Notes under the pieces: model-generated
Told to the model about the DNA's origin: nothing
The model's database searches: none
What the model saw: only the letters and a program-made list of their open reading frames with translations
Shown here: in pieces, positions 1 to 8,701 of the stretch
Layout of the letters: every line of letters begins with the position of its first letter
How positions within the stretch are numbered: the first letter of the stretch is position 1
Program-made: the position numbers and the translations under genes
Assembly (NCBI RefSeq): GCF_000498495.1
Contig: NZ_AVCS01000013.1
Location: 1-64,000 of the forward strand
Direction of reading: 5' to 3'
Source of the DNA: Flavobacterium enshiense DK69
GTDB lineage: Bacteria; Bacteroidota; Bacteroidia; Flavobacteriales; Flavobacteriaceae
Length of the DNA: 64,000 bases

Positions 1-2465
1 CTGGTACATGATCCAGTATTGGCAGCCGTACTTCCACATAATGCATCATTGCTCCAACGCATCGATACTGTATAGCAGCCCGGCGTTGTTCCTGATGAAT
101 TGCTGGTACCCCATGTTGTTCCGCCATCAAAACTATACTCAAGCGTAAAGCCTGTTGCAGATGATGGTGAATTGGTCACCGTTATTGCAGCACCGCAGGT
201 GCTTGCTGATGATAATGTCGGGGTTGGTGGTGTCGACGGATAAACGATTCCTGTTGCTGACCCGCTGGTACATGATCCAATATTGGCAGCCGTACTTCCA
301 CATAACGCATCATTGCTCCAACGCATCGATACTGTATAGCAGCCCGGAGTTGTTCCTGATGAATTGCTGGTACCCCATGTTGCTCCTCCATCAAAACTAT
401 ACTCAAGCGTAAAGCCTGTTGCAGATGATGCTGAGTTGGTCACCGTTATTGCAGCACCGCAGGTACTTGCTGATGATAATATCGGGGTTTGTGGTGTCGA
501 CGGATAAATGATTCCTGTTGCTGATCCACTGGTACATGATCCAGTATTTGCAGCCGTACTTCCACATAATGCATCATTGCTCCAACGCATCGATACTGTA
601 TAACAGCCTGGCGTTGTTCCTGACGAATTGCTGGTACCCCATGTTGTCCCGCCATCAAAACTATACTCAAGCGTAAAGCCTGTTGCAGATGATGGTGAAT
701 TGGTCACCGCTATTGCAGCACCGCAGGTACTTGTTGATGATAATATCGGGGTTTGTGGTGTCGACGGATAGATCAATGCATTACTTGCATCCGATGCTCC
801 ACATGGAGCTTCAGCACCTGCTAACGTTCCGCCACAATTTGCCGTCAGTACATATCTTGCCTTCATCGTATAACAGCCAACTGTTGTGATTGATGTATTC
901 AATGTCCCCCAAGTTCCGCCATTATCAAAACTATACTGACGGGTAAAGCCTGCTACATCCGTTAAGGCCGGTATCGTTAAGGCTGCATTGCAAGTATTCG
1001 TTACTACGGGAGCGGATGGCTTCGAAGGGAAGACTACAAAACTCTTTGTATCACTACAACCACCGGTGGGTGTTGTATATGTTACGGTAAAACAACCAGC
1101 AGTAGATGGAGTAAATAAGCCACTAGTCGCATTAATTGAACCACCTCCGCTAACCGACCATGTGCCACCTGTGTTTCCACCGGTTTGGATGAATGTAACA
1201 TCACCTCCGCCAATACATGCGTTAACAGTAATTATTGTAGGTGTTGTACAAGATACAGGAATTGGATTCACAGTAAAAAAATCACTTACAGCCGAAGCCA
1301 AAGCTGGCGTACCACCACTTACTGAAGCCGTTAACTGCTTAATTCCGGCTGTGCTTATTTGTAAATTACTATATGTTACCACTCCGTCTCCGCCTCCGCC
1401 ATTATTACCTATGTTCAAGGATGTAGTTCCAGACAAAGTTCCATCACCTGAAGTTTTGGTAATAACAACATCTCTATTGTTCCCTAAACCACTTGTCACC
1501 GGATGTCCAAACTGATCCTGAGTTTCTACTACTGGCTGTTGAGCAAAAGGAGAGCCGGCTGTTGCCCCTCCCGGTTGGGTTGTAAAAACCAACTTAGAGG
1601 CGGTCCCAAGTGTTTGTGTTAGTGAAATAATATTTACAGGAGATGTTAAAGTCTCAATTGTACCAGTAAACCCTAAGGTAACAATTCCAGAATTTGGAAG
1701 AGTTGCTCCATTTGTTGAAATGATTTGAACACCAACAATTGTAATTTCATCACTACTAATAGTACCACCTACTGTAACTGGTATCGTTATAACTGTAGGA
1801 GATAAACTTACTGTACCAAACCCAGTTATATCATCTGCTCCACCACTTGTTTCACTAACAGTAACAGTACCCGCAGTAGTTCTGAATTGCCAGCCACTTG
1901 GTGCAGTTAAAGTAATTTGATTAAAAGAGGTTTGAAAATCATTATTACCACTTGAATTATTATTCTCACGTAATACAATATTACCAACATTTGTAAATGT
2001 TGGTGTAGCTGCATTTTGTGCATTATCAGCTGAAATACTTTGTAAAACTGGCAAAACCCCAGCTCCACCTACTGTAATAGATGCATCATCCGTAAAAAAC
2101 ACTTCATAACTAAAACCGGATTCCATACCATTGGCGATCAGCAAAAGTGATGCTCCTAATTCGTACTGAGTAACAAACCATGAAGCATTGAAATTGCCAG
2201 AGTTGTCCGCTGTAATAGTCCAAGGAAGATGGGGGTTGGGAGTTCCGTGATCGGGTATGGGTTCCGTCAGGTGATCCACTCTTAAGTTAATTACTTCATT
2301 TGGTTGCCAACCAGTTCCAGTAATATAAACTGTTTCCCCTGGCGCATAATCCAAATCGGCTTGATCAAGCGTTACGGTCTGCCCAAAAGTGAGCGTCGAA
2401 AACAACAGACTCGTGAGTAATATCAAACTACTCCAATACCCTTTTGTACGTAATAATGTTTCCAT
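1..2465 (-). CDS. Secreted repetitive adhesin-like surface protein, C-terminus cut by window edge
   Basis: One frame stays open from the ATG at 2465 to base 1, about 821 codons with no stop. The N-terminus (METLLRTKGYWSSLILL...) is a signal peptide ending near FGQ. A first domain rich in beta-type residues follows, starting QTVTLDQADLDYAPGETVYI, then Gly/Thr-rich Ig-like stretches. The last third seen is tandem 88-residue (264-bp) repeats, each with conserved Cys in STCGAA, PGCYTV, ALCGS and GSCTSG; the repeat starts are visible near 685, 421 and 157. Such proteins in Flavobacteriia are usually exported by the type IX secretion system and act in adhesion or gliding (SprB-like), but no C-terminal sorting domain is visible because the gene runs off the window. 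Role in adhesion is inference. Confidence 0.8.
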   Translation of the reverse strand, partial: METLLRTKGYWSSLILLTSLLFSTLTFGQTVTLDQADLDYAPGETVYITGTGWQPNEVINLRVDHLTEPIPDHGTPNPHLPWTITADNSGNFNASWFVTQYELGASLLLIANGMESGFSYEVFFTDDASITVGGAGVLPVLQSISADNAQNAATPTFTNVGNIVLRENNNSSGNNDFQTSFNQITLTAPSGWQFRTTAGTVTVSETSGGADDITGFGTVSLSPTVITIPVTVGGTISSDEITIVGVQIISTNGATLPNSGIVTLGFTGTIETLTSPVNIISLTQTLGTASKLVFTTQPGGATAGSPFAQQPVVETQDQFGHPVTSGLGNNRDVVITKTSGDGTLSGTTSLNIGNNGGGGDGVVTYSNLQISTAGIKQLTASVSGGTPALASAVSDFFTVNPIPVSCTTPTIITVNACIGGGDVTFIQTGGNTGGTWSVSGGGSINATSGLFTPSTAGCFTVTYTTPTGGCSDTKSFVVFPSKPSAPVVTNTCNAALTIPALTDVAGFTRQYSFDNGGTWGTLNTSITTVGCYTMKARYVLTANCGGTLAGAEAPCGASDASNALIYPSTPQTPILSSTSTCGAAIAVTNSPSSATGFTLEYSFDGGTTWGTSNSSGTTPGCYTVSMRWSNDALCGSTAANTGSCTSGSATGIIYPSTPQTPILSSASTCGAAITVTNSASSATGFTLEYSFDGGATWGTSNSSGTTPGCYTVSMRWSNDALCGSTAANIGSCTSGSATGIVYPSTPPTPTLSSASTCGAAITVTNSPSSATGFTLEYSFDGGTTWGTSNSSGTTPGCYTVSMRWSNDALCGSTAANTGSCT
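157..950 (-). repeat. Tandem 264-bp coding repeats of the adhesin
   Basis: The same 264-bp unit recurs in register: the block beginning gcagatgatg lies at 157, 421 and 685. The three leftmost copies are nearly identical at DNA level; a fourth, to about 950, is diverged. Each unit encodes 88 residues. High identity between adjacent units suggests recent duplication or gene conversion, and the array continues past the left edge. Confidence 0.85.
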
Positions 2466-2740
2466 AGTTGTGGTATTTATTAAACAATAAACTCTATTTA
2501 AGACCATAACGAAATTGTTACGGTTTAGTCGTAAGTAAGACTTGCAAGGAATAGCGACAAAAATATCCGTCCGATCCCTAAAATCGATAAATGGGGTAAA
2601 CTTGTAGAGGTTTAAGTGCCCGTTGTGGTATTTGAGCACTTTTAAACCAATTGCAGTAAAAATTCGATAATTTGAACTCTAATTTAGAATTATGTTTTGT
2701 AAGAATCTTAACAAGACGTTAAGTTTTCGATAAAAGGAAT
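2466..2740. other. Noncoding region upstream of the adhesin
   Basis: This is the spacer between the adhesin start and the menC terminator. It contains an imperfect inverted repeat at 2609-2648 (ggtttaagtgc against gcacttttaaacc, two extra T in one arm), which could be an operator or a hairpin. I see no gene and no convincing -7 element. Confidence 0.5.
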
Positions 2741-2765
2741 AAAAAAAACTGCATAACGCAGTTTT
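2741..2765 (-). terminator. Rho-independent terminator after menC
   Basis: Read on the minus strand, AAAACTGC, a 5-nt loop and GCAGTTTT are followed by a run of T. It lies 17 bp past the menC stop codon. Confidence 0.8.
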
Positions 2766-2781
2766 ATAAGTTCAGGTTCTA

Positions 2782-3828
2782 TTAAAAATTTAATTTTGAT
2801 GTATCCCAATTTTTATGCTTTTCATACCAGAGTTGTCCGCTTTTGACTTCCAGCGGGCAATCAAAATTATTGGTATAAAGTGCGCCGGTTCCTAAGCCCT
2901 GTGGCATTGGATTTTGGAGGGTGTAGGTCCATTGCGCGATGGCATTTAATCCTATGTTGCTTTCCAGAGCCGAAGTTATCCACCAACCGATTTTATATTT
3001 TTCGGTTAAGGCAATCCACTCTTGTGTACCACGGAATCCTCCCACTAGACTCGGCTTTAGAATGATGTATTGTGGTTTGATTTTTTTGAGTAATGCTTCT
3101 TTTTCTTCTAGGGAAAACACGCCTATTAACTCTTCATCCAAGGCGATAGGAAAAGGCGTCGATTTGCATAGCTCTGCCATCGTGTCAGTATTATTTTTAG
3201 CAATAGGCTGCTCTATGCTATGTAATTCAAACCCAGCCAACTGATTCAATTTATCTAAAGCGTCATCTGAAGAAAAAGCACCATTCGCATCGACTCTGAC
3301 TTCAATGGTTTGGGCATCATAATTACTTCGGATGAAACGTAATAAATCCAGTTCTTTCTGAAAATCTATGGCTCCGATTTTGAGTTTTATGCACTTGAAT
3401 CCGCCGGCTAATTTTTCGTCGATTTGATGTTTCATGAACACCTCATCGCCCATCCAAACCAAGCCGTTTATAGCAATACTTTCTTTGCTTTCTGTAAAGG
3501 CAGACGGAAACAACAAAAACGGATTTTCAGCCTCCAGCGACAAAAAAGCCTGTTCGATTCCGAATTGAATGGAAGGGAATTCCATCATGGCTTCCCAAAG
3601 TTTGTCTTTTCCCAAATGGATGTTCTGGCAAACCCATTTTAGTTTTTCTTCATAATCCGGTCGATCGTCACAACTTAATGTTCGCAGAATTCCGCACTCG
3701 CCTATTCCCTTTTTTCCATCCTTTTCCAGAATGATAAACCAGGTTTCTTTTTCGGTTAAAACACCACGGGAGGTTCCCGAGGGACGTTTGAAATTGAGTA
3801 GGTATTTTTGGTAGGTTGCTTTAATCAT
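2782..3828 (-). CDS. menC: o-Succinylbenzoate synthase (MenC)
   Basis: An enolase-superfamily enzyme that dehydrates SHCHC to o-succinylbenzoate in menaquinone synthesis. The 348-residue protein has the expected catalytic layout: the KLK pair near residues 148-150, then DANGAF and SIEQPI (metal ligands), ALDEE, and the second-half lysine in IILKPS. I chose the ATG at 3828 (MIKATYQKYLLNF); the frame is open for 34 more codons upstream, but that extension is not family-like. The other menaquinone genes here are menA, menB and menD. The product assignment within the dipeptide epimerase/OSBS group is supported by this context. Confidence 0.85.
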   Translation of the reverse strand: MIKATYQKYLLNFKRPSGTSRGVLTEKETWFIILEKDGKKGIGECGILRTLSCDDRPDYEEKLKWVCQNIHLGKDKLWEAMMEFPSIQFGIEQAFLSLEAENPFLLFPSAFTESKESIAINGLVWMGDEVFMKHQIDEKLAGGFKCIKLKIGAIDFQKELDLLRFIRSNYDAQTIEVRVDANGAFSSDDALDKLNQLAGFELHSIEQPIAKNNTDTMAELCKSTPFPIALDEELIGVFSLEEKEALLKKIKPQYIILKPSLVGGFRGTQEWIALTEKYKIGWWITSALESNIGLNAIAQWTYTLQNPMPQGLGTGALYTNNFDCPLEVKSGQLWYEKHKNWDTSKLNF

Positions 3829-3943
3829 TAACTTTACAAATATGAAAATGGTTTCTCCTTTAGCCCCGATTGCAGTGGCACGAAGTAAAACGGAAAGCGG
3901 GAATATGGTCTGCAAACTAGCACAGACCATCCGCTCCTAAAAA

Positions 3944-4621
3944 TTATAATTCTATTGAAGCTCCTATTTCCAAAAGCATCAGGTCTTTGCCTTTGTCGAA
4001 GAACTTTTTGATAGCTTCCTCGTGGTTGATTACGATAAATCCGAATGTGTCATAATGATATCCTAAAACCTTATCACATTCAAGAAAATCGGAAGCGATG
4101 ATGGCATCATCAACATTCATAGTGAAATTATCTCCGATTGGCAGAATGGCCAAATCAAGTTTGGTGCGCATCGGGATAAGTTTCATGTCCATCGTTAAAG
4201 CCGTATCGCCAGCGATGTAAATATTTTTGTGTTCGCCTTCGATTACGAATCCGCCCGGCTGACCACCGTAACTTCCGTCGGCAAAAGAACTAGTGTGGAT
4301 AGCGTTTACATATTTTACGGTTCCGAAATCGAATTTCCAGCTTCCGCCGTGGTTCATCGGGTGGTAATTCAAACCTTTGTGACCGAAATGCGTAGCGATT
4401 TCATAATTGGAAACGATCGTAGCCTTGGTTCTTTTTGCAATGGCTTCCACATCGAGAACGTGATCCTGATGCGCGTGCGTTACCAGGATATAATCCGCTT
4501 TTAAAGTATTGATATCGATATGAGACGCTTTTGGATTTCCTGTGATGAACGGATCGACTAAGATGTGTCTGCCGCTTACTTCAATTCCAATACAGGCGTG
4601 ACCGTAAAATGTAATTTTCAT
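3944..4621 (-). CDS. UPF0173 metal-dependent hydrolase (metallo-beta-lactamase fold)
   Basis: The 225-residue protein carries the metallo-hydrolase signature THAHQDH at residues 48-54, the strand GHACIGIEV near the N-terminus and the later metal ligand in IAGDTALTMDM. This is the typical length and form of the UPF0173 family, related to RNase Z/YtnP-type hydrolases, whose physiological substrate is not settled. It is cytoplasmic (no signal peptide). It sits between menC and menA on the same strand, 17 bp after the menA stop, so co-transcription with menaquinone genes is likely; a direct role in that pathway is not shown. Confidence 0.85.
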   Translation of the reverse strand: MKITFYGHACIGIEVSGRHILVDPFITGNPKASHIDINTLKADYILVTHAHQDHVLDVEAIAKRTKATIVSNYEIATHFGHKGLNYHPMNHGGSWKFDFGTVKYVNAIHTSSFADGSYGGQPGGFVIEGEHKNIYIAGDTALTMDMKLIPMRTKLDLAILPIGDNFTMNVDDAIIASDFLECDKVLGYHYDTFGFIVINHEEAIKKFFDKGKDLMLLEIGASIEL

Positions 4622-4638
4622 GATCTTATTTTTTTTGA

Positions 4639-5532
4639 TTAGTAGAAGAATACCAAAGTTAATGAAAGGAGAATTGCCAAAGCAAATGTTCCCAAGGCGA
4701 CTTTTTTCAGTTCAGGATCGAAATCGGTGTACGTTTTTGCCTTCTGAACCGTTTTCAGATGTCGGAACATAAGAACTGCGATAAATAAAGCGGCGAAATA
4801 GTTTATTCCCACCAAAAAAGAAAAAACAACAGTTGCTAAAACTGCTATAACTACTATTGTGTAATGATAGTATTTCGCAGTCTGCAAGCCCATTTTTACC
4901 ACTATTGTGTTCTTGCCCGAATTTCTGTCGTTTTCGATGTCACGCATGTTGTTCAGGTTTAAAACGGCAACACTCAGTAAACCTACAGCAACAGCCGGTA
5001 AAACAAGAATCCAATCAAACTGTTTTGTAAAGAGGAAATTAGAACCCAAAACACTTACCAGTCCGAAGAAAATAAAAACAAAAACATCGCCGAACCCACT
5101 GTAACCGTAAGCACCTTTTCCAACTGTATATTTAATGGCTGCGATTATTGAAGCGATCCCCAAGAAGAAAAAAAGCAACGAATAACCGAAGTTTTCTTTT
5201 CCGAAGGAAATGTAAATCAGCGTCACAGCTGAAATCAGCGATAAAACTGCTGTAATAATGATTGCCTTTTTCATTTGATCCACGGAAATGGCTCCGCTTT
5301 GAATTGCACGTTGTGGCCCTACCCTATTTTCATTATCTGTTCCTTTTACACCATCTCCGTAATCATTGGCAAAATTGGAAAGCACCTGAAATCCTAAAGT
5401 TGTTAATAAGGCAAAAACGATAATCAGTGAATTTTCAAACCCCTGAAAATAAGCATAAGCACTTCCTACAATTATTCCCGAAACCGATAACGGTAACGTT
5501 CTCAGCCTTGCGGCTTGTATCCATTTTTTCAT
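4639..5532 (-). CDS. menA: 1,4-Dihydroxy-2-naphthoate polyprenyltransferase (MenA)
   Basis: A UbiA-superfamily membrane prenyltransferase that joins a polyprenyl chain to DHNA, making demethylmenaquinone. The Asp-rich motif NFANDYGDGVKGTD is at residues 53-66, the MenA form of the prenyl-diphosphate site; a second, NNMRDIENDRNSGKNT, lies near residue 195. About eight or nine membrane helices fill the 297 residues. The start ATG at 5532 (MKKWIQAARLRTLPLS) matches the family N-terminus. Confidence 0.93.
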   Translation of the reverse strand: MKKWIQAARLRTLPLSVSGIIVGSAYAYFQGFENSLIIVFALLTTLGFQVLSNFANDYGDGVKGTDNENRVGPQRAIQSGAISVDQMKKAIIITAVLSLISAVTLIYISFGKENFGYSLLFFFLGIASIIAAIKYTVGKGAYGYSGFGDVFVFIFFGLVSVLGSNFLFTKQFDWILVLPAVAVGLLSVAVLNLNNMRDIENDRNSGKNTIVVKMGLQTAKYYHYTIVVIAVLATVVFSFLVGINYFAALFIAVLMFRHLKTVQKAKTYTDFDPELKKVALGTFALAILLSLTLVFFY

Positions 5533-5573
5533 TTATAATAATTCAAATTCTTTATTGTGTATTTAAAACAACA

Positions 5574-7088
5574 TCACATCCAGTTTTTCTTTGTGGTTTC
5601 CACCTGATACAACCACATATTAACCAGTTCTTTTATCTTGGTATAATTCCCCAGATGAAAGGATAAATCCCCTCCTGCCGTAGTTATCGTGACACTTCCG
5701 ACATTGGCTCGTTTATGCCAGAAAAACTGACTGACTTTTATCGCCTGGATCTTGTGAGGTTCGATGATTTCGTTGTCGATATCCCAAGCGCCGCTTTGTC
5801 TGATAATGTACTGTTGATTCACAAACAAACGGTAGTTCCTGAATCCGAAGTAAAGCAGCAATCCAACAAAAACCAGATAAAAAGGCAGGATTAAGATATA
5901 ATCAAACACTTTATCGTCTGTTGTAAATCCGTATCCAAAAACTATGGAAACCGGCAGGATAATCAAAAAGAAGGACGGAAATAATAATTTTCTGAAATTA
6001 GGTTTGAGCTTCACTCCTTTTTCCGGAATCTGTCCGAACAAAAGTTTAAGGATAGCTTCTTTTTCAACCTCATCACAGCCCGGAATTTCTATAGCTGATT
6101 TTTTATTTTCTTTCTCTGATTCACTTCCCGATGCCTGTTTGATTTTGAAGTTCAGCACATCCATTTTCTTTTGCAGCCAGTTCTGACTCAAAGCAACAAT
6201 CTGCACCTTATTAGGTTTGATGATTGTACTTTTGGTAGTCAGTAACCCGTATGAAAGCAACAACGAATTGTTTTGCTTTGTCATTTTGAAATCAAAATAT
6301 CTAATAACTGTACGAAACAGGTTTATCGTCAAAATCAGAAAAAATACAACGGCAATTAAAATCATAGCCGAATATAGCGCCATATTCTGATTGATATAGT
6401 TTTCGATTTCAGCATCTACTTTATCCATGGTATGAGAATTTTGAGCCAGATTCTGGATATTCTCAAATACCGTGAAGAAAAATGCGAGCAATAAACCGAA
6501 ACTGCGAACATAATTGGAAGTGATTCCGATTTTTACCAGACTTAAAAAACTAATAGCTATAAAAGGTTTTTCAGTTTCTGTCTGTGTAACATCTAAAGGT
6601 TGTTCGTGTTGTGAAGCCTTTCTTGATTCTGCCAGTAACTTATCTTTCAAAGCAATAGCCAAATCATGGGAAATGGCGCGAATGGAAACTTCCTTTTTTG
6701 AACTCCCTGCCGTATCAATGTCCAATGCGTGAACACCGATAACTTTTTGAATCAGCGACTGATTGATGTTTACCTGCTGGATTTTATGCAGTTGGATCGC
6801 AATTTTCGATTTATTCAAAACCCCTTCATGAATAATGAATTCGTCGTTTTCTTCATCGATGTGGAAAGTAAAATTGAGGTACTGAAGATAAGCAATAATT
6901 CCGACTACCAAAACGACTCCGATAACCCCCAAGCCCAGATACAGCTTGTTCATTTCGTTGAACTTAAACAACCAAACTACCAAAAGAGGCCACAAACCGC
7001 GAACAATCTTTCGGAGTGTATCGGCAAACATTACCAAAACACCAATCAGGGATTGCCGTTGGGGAAGTGTAAAATCGGAACTACTCAT
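5574..7088 (-). CDS. YdbT-like membrane protein with bacterial PH (bPH2) domains
   Basis: About 504 residues with three hydrophobic regions, each preceding a bPH2-type segment (FIHEGVLNKSKIAIQLHKIQQVNI; LLLSYGLLTTKSTIIKPNKVQIVAL; IIRQSGAWDIDNEIIEPHKIQAIKV). This is the usual layout of the B. subtilis YdbT family, whose function is poorly known. I prefer the ATG at 7088, which overlaps the stop of the upstream bPH2 gene; an ATG three codons earlier is also possible. The overlap with the YdbS-like gene indicates translational coupling, and the two products probably form one membrane complex. Confidence 0.8.
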   Translation of the reverse strand: MSSSDFTLPQRQSLIGVLVMFADTLRKIVRGLWPLLVVWLFKFNEMNKLYLGLGVIGVVLVVGIIAYLQYLNFTFHIDEENDEFIIHEGVLNKSKIAIQLHKIQQVNINQSLIQKVIGVHALDIDTAGSSKKEVSIRAISHDLAIALKDKLLAESRKASQHEQPLDVTQTETEKPFIAISFLSLVKIGITSNYVRSFGLLLAFFFTVFENIQNLAQNSHTMDKVDAEIENYINQNMALYSAMILIAVVFFLILTINLFRTVIRYFDFKMTKQNNSLLLSYGLLTTKSTIIKPNKVQIVALSQNWLQKKMDVLNFKIKQASGSESEKENKKSAIEIPGCDEVEKEAILKLLFGQIPEKGVKLKPNFRKLLFPSFFLIILPVSIVFGYGFTTDDKVFDYILILPFYLVFVGLLLYFGFRNYRLFVNQQYIIRQSGAWDIDNEIIEPHKIQAIKVSQFFWHKRANVGSVTITTAGGDLSFHLGNYTKIKELVNMWLYQVETTKKNWM

Positions 7089-7617
7089 TCTCAACATCAG
7101 TATTAGTCATATCAGAGGTTAACTTTGACATCAGTAATTGCTTGATGTTTTGCGCTTTGTCTTTTTCAATTCCGGGAATTTCGATATCGCTGTCACCTCC
7201 TCCGGCTGTAAAAATCTGTATTGAAGTCAGTCCGAACTGTCTTGCTATGAAACCTTCATGCAAAGCAACGTGCTGTACGCGGCTGTAAGGAATAATCGTT
7301 GTCGTTTCGGCAATTACTCCGCTTTTATACAATACATCATGCTGACGAAAAGCGAAGCCTCGTTTTTTAAAACTAAGTTTTCCGAATCCGACAGAAAGTA
7401 AAAACAAAAGAAAGGCAGCTGCATAAAACAAATACCAGTATCCCCGGGCTTCTTCATTAAAAAACAAAAAGATTCCCAGCCCCAGGCTCATCATCGAAAG
7501 GAAAATAAAATTACCAATAAGGATGATTTTCCAATAATCTTTATGCAACGGTAAAAACGAAACTTCCTCAAACTTGGGAAGTTCCGTGATATTTATGGTT
7601 TCGTTGGTAAAATTCAA
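7081..7617 (-). CDS. YdbS-like membrane protein with bPH2 domain
   Basis: The 178-residue protein has two closely spaced membrane helices (residues about 30-75) followed by a single bPH2 segment (VLYKSGVIAETTTIIPYSRVQHVALHEG split over residues 95-125). It is the first gene of the pair with the larger YdbT-like gene. Function is unknown beyond the family association. The intergenic DNA just upstream is an unusual 89-nt polypyrimidine tract. Confidence 0.8.
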   Translation of the reverse strand: MNFTNETINITELPKFEEVSFLPLHKDYWKIILIGNFIFLSMMSLGLGIFLFFNEEARGYWYLFYAAAFLLFLLSVGFGKLSFKKRGFAFRQHDVLYKSGVIAETTTIIPYSRVQHVALHEGFIARQFGLTSIQIFTAGGGDSDIEIPGIEKDKAQNIKQLLMSKLTSDMTNTDVENE

Positions 7618-7693
7618 TTTTGATCTTTTTTTAAATCACAGGGGATGAGTTGTGAGGGATAAGCTTTAAGGGATAAGCAGGATAGTATATAAG

Positions 7694-7782
7694 TTTTTCC
7701 TTTTCCTTTTCCTTTTCCTTTTCCTTTTCCTTTTTCTTTTCCTTTTTCTCTTTTCTCTTTTCCTTTTTCTCTTTTCTCCCTT
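7694..7782. repeat. Polypyrimidine tract with (TTTTCC)n hexanucleotide repeats
   Basis: All 89 bases on the plus strand are C or T. The left part is about seven uninterrupted TTTTCC units; the right part is degenerate TTTTCTC units. It lies between the menB stop and the YdbS-like start. Just left of it (about 7650-7680) gggataagc occurs twice in tandem. Confidence 0.9.
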
Positions 7783-7791
7783 ATCTATCTA

Positions 7792-8631
7792 TTAAGGAAT
7801 GTATTTCTTCTCAAAATTAGGTTTGCGTTTTTCAAGGAATGCATTACGACCTTCGATTGCTTCATCCGACATATACGCTAAACGAGTAGCTTCACCGGCG
7901 AAAACCTGCTGACCTACCATACCGTCGTCGGTAAGGTTCATGGCAAATTTCAGCATTTTGATAGAAATAGGCGATTTTTCAAGGATTTCCTGCGCCCATT
8001 GATACGCTGTATCTTCTAATTCGGCGTGAGGAATAACTGCATTTACCATTCCCATTTCGTAAGCGTCCTGAGCAGAATAATTTCTGCCTAAAAAGAAAAT
8101 TTCACGGGCTTTTTTCTGTCCGACCATTTTTGCAAGATAAGCCGAACCGTATCCTCCGTCGAAACTCGTTACATCAGCATCTGTTTGTTTGAAAATTGCG
8201 TGTTCCTTGCTTGCCAACGTTAAATCGCAAACCACATGTAAACTGTGTCCGCCTCCAACAGCCCATCCCGGAACAACAGCAATAACCACTTTCGGCATAA
8301 AACGGATCAGTCGCTGTACTTCCAGAATGTTTAACCTGTGATAACCATCATCTCCAACATACCCTTGGTAACCGCGTGCTTTTTGATCACCACCGCTACA
8401 GAATGACCATATTCCGTCTTTAGAAGAAGGCCCTTCAGCCGAAAGCAAAACCACTCCAATTGAAGTATCTTCGTGCGCATCGTGGAATGCCTCTAAAAGT
8501 TCTTTCGTCGTTTTTGGTCGGAACGCATTGCGGATATCCGGGCGATTAAAAGCAATTCTTGCCACCCCGTCGCATTTCTTATAAGTTATATCTTCAAATT
8601 CTTTTACTGTTTTCCAGTTAATTGCACTCAT
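7792..8631 (-). CDS. menB: 1,4-Dihydroxy-2-naphthoyl-CoA synthase (MenB)
   Basis: A crotonase-fold enzyme that cyclises o-succinylbenzoyl-CoA to DHNA-CoA in menaquinone synthesis. From the ATG at 8631 (MSAINWKTVKEFEDI) it is 279 residues, the normal length; 39 extra open codons upstream are not family-like. Oxyanion-hole segments FCSGGDQ and GWAVGGGHSL are present, and the active-site stretch reads QTDADVTSFDGGYGSAYLA. The Asp in QTDAD is the form known for bicarbonate-independent (type II) MenB such as that of mycobacteria, rather than the Gly of the E. coli type. A TAAATTTG element lies only 6 bp upstream (8637-8644), suggesting a very short or absent leader. Confidence 0.93.
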   Translation of the reverse strand: MSAINWKTVKEFEDITYKKCDGVARIAFNRPDIRNAFRPKTTKELLEAFHDAHEDTSIGVVLLSAEGPSSKDGIWSFCSGGDQKARGYQGYVGDDGYHRLNILEVQRLIRFMPKVVIAVVPGWAVGGGHSLHVVCDLTLASKEHAIFKQTDADVTSFDGGYGSAYLAKMVGQKKAREIFFLGRNYSAQDAYEMGMVNAVIPHAELEDTAYQWAQEILEKSPISIKMLKFAMNLTDDGMVGQQVFAGEATRLAYMSDEAIEGRNAFLEKRKPNFEKKYIP

Positions 8632-8701
8632 GTTTTCAAATTTAAAACGTAAAAATAAACCATTTTTTGCATTATATTGCGCTTTCAAAAAATTAAAAAC
8701 A

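Noticed and set aside
157..950. Regular repeats that could suggest a CRISPR array
   Set aside because: Unit is 264 bp, stays in one open frame and encodes protein; no short repeat-spacer pattern.
988..1515. Plus-strand open frame of 175 codons inside the adhesin
   Set aside because: It is the antisense shadow of the low-complexity adhesin frame and has no protein-like composition (Pro/Val only).
2609..2648. Inverted repeat upstream of the adhesin as an operator
   Set aside because: Arms differ by two inserted bases and there is no second copy or regulator gene nearby; too weak to list as a site.
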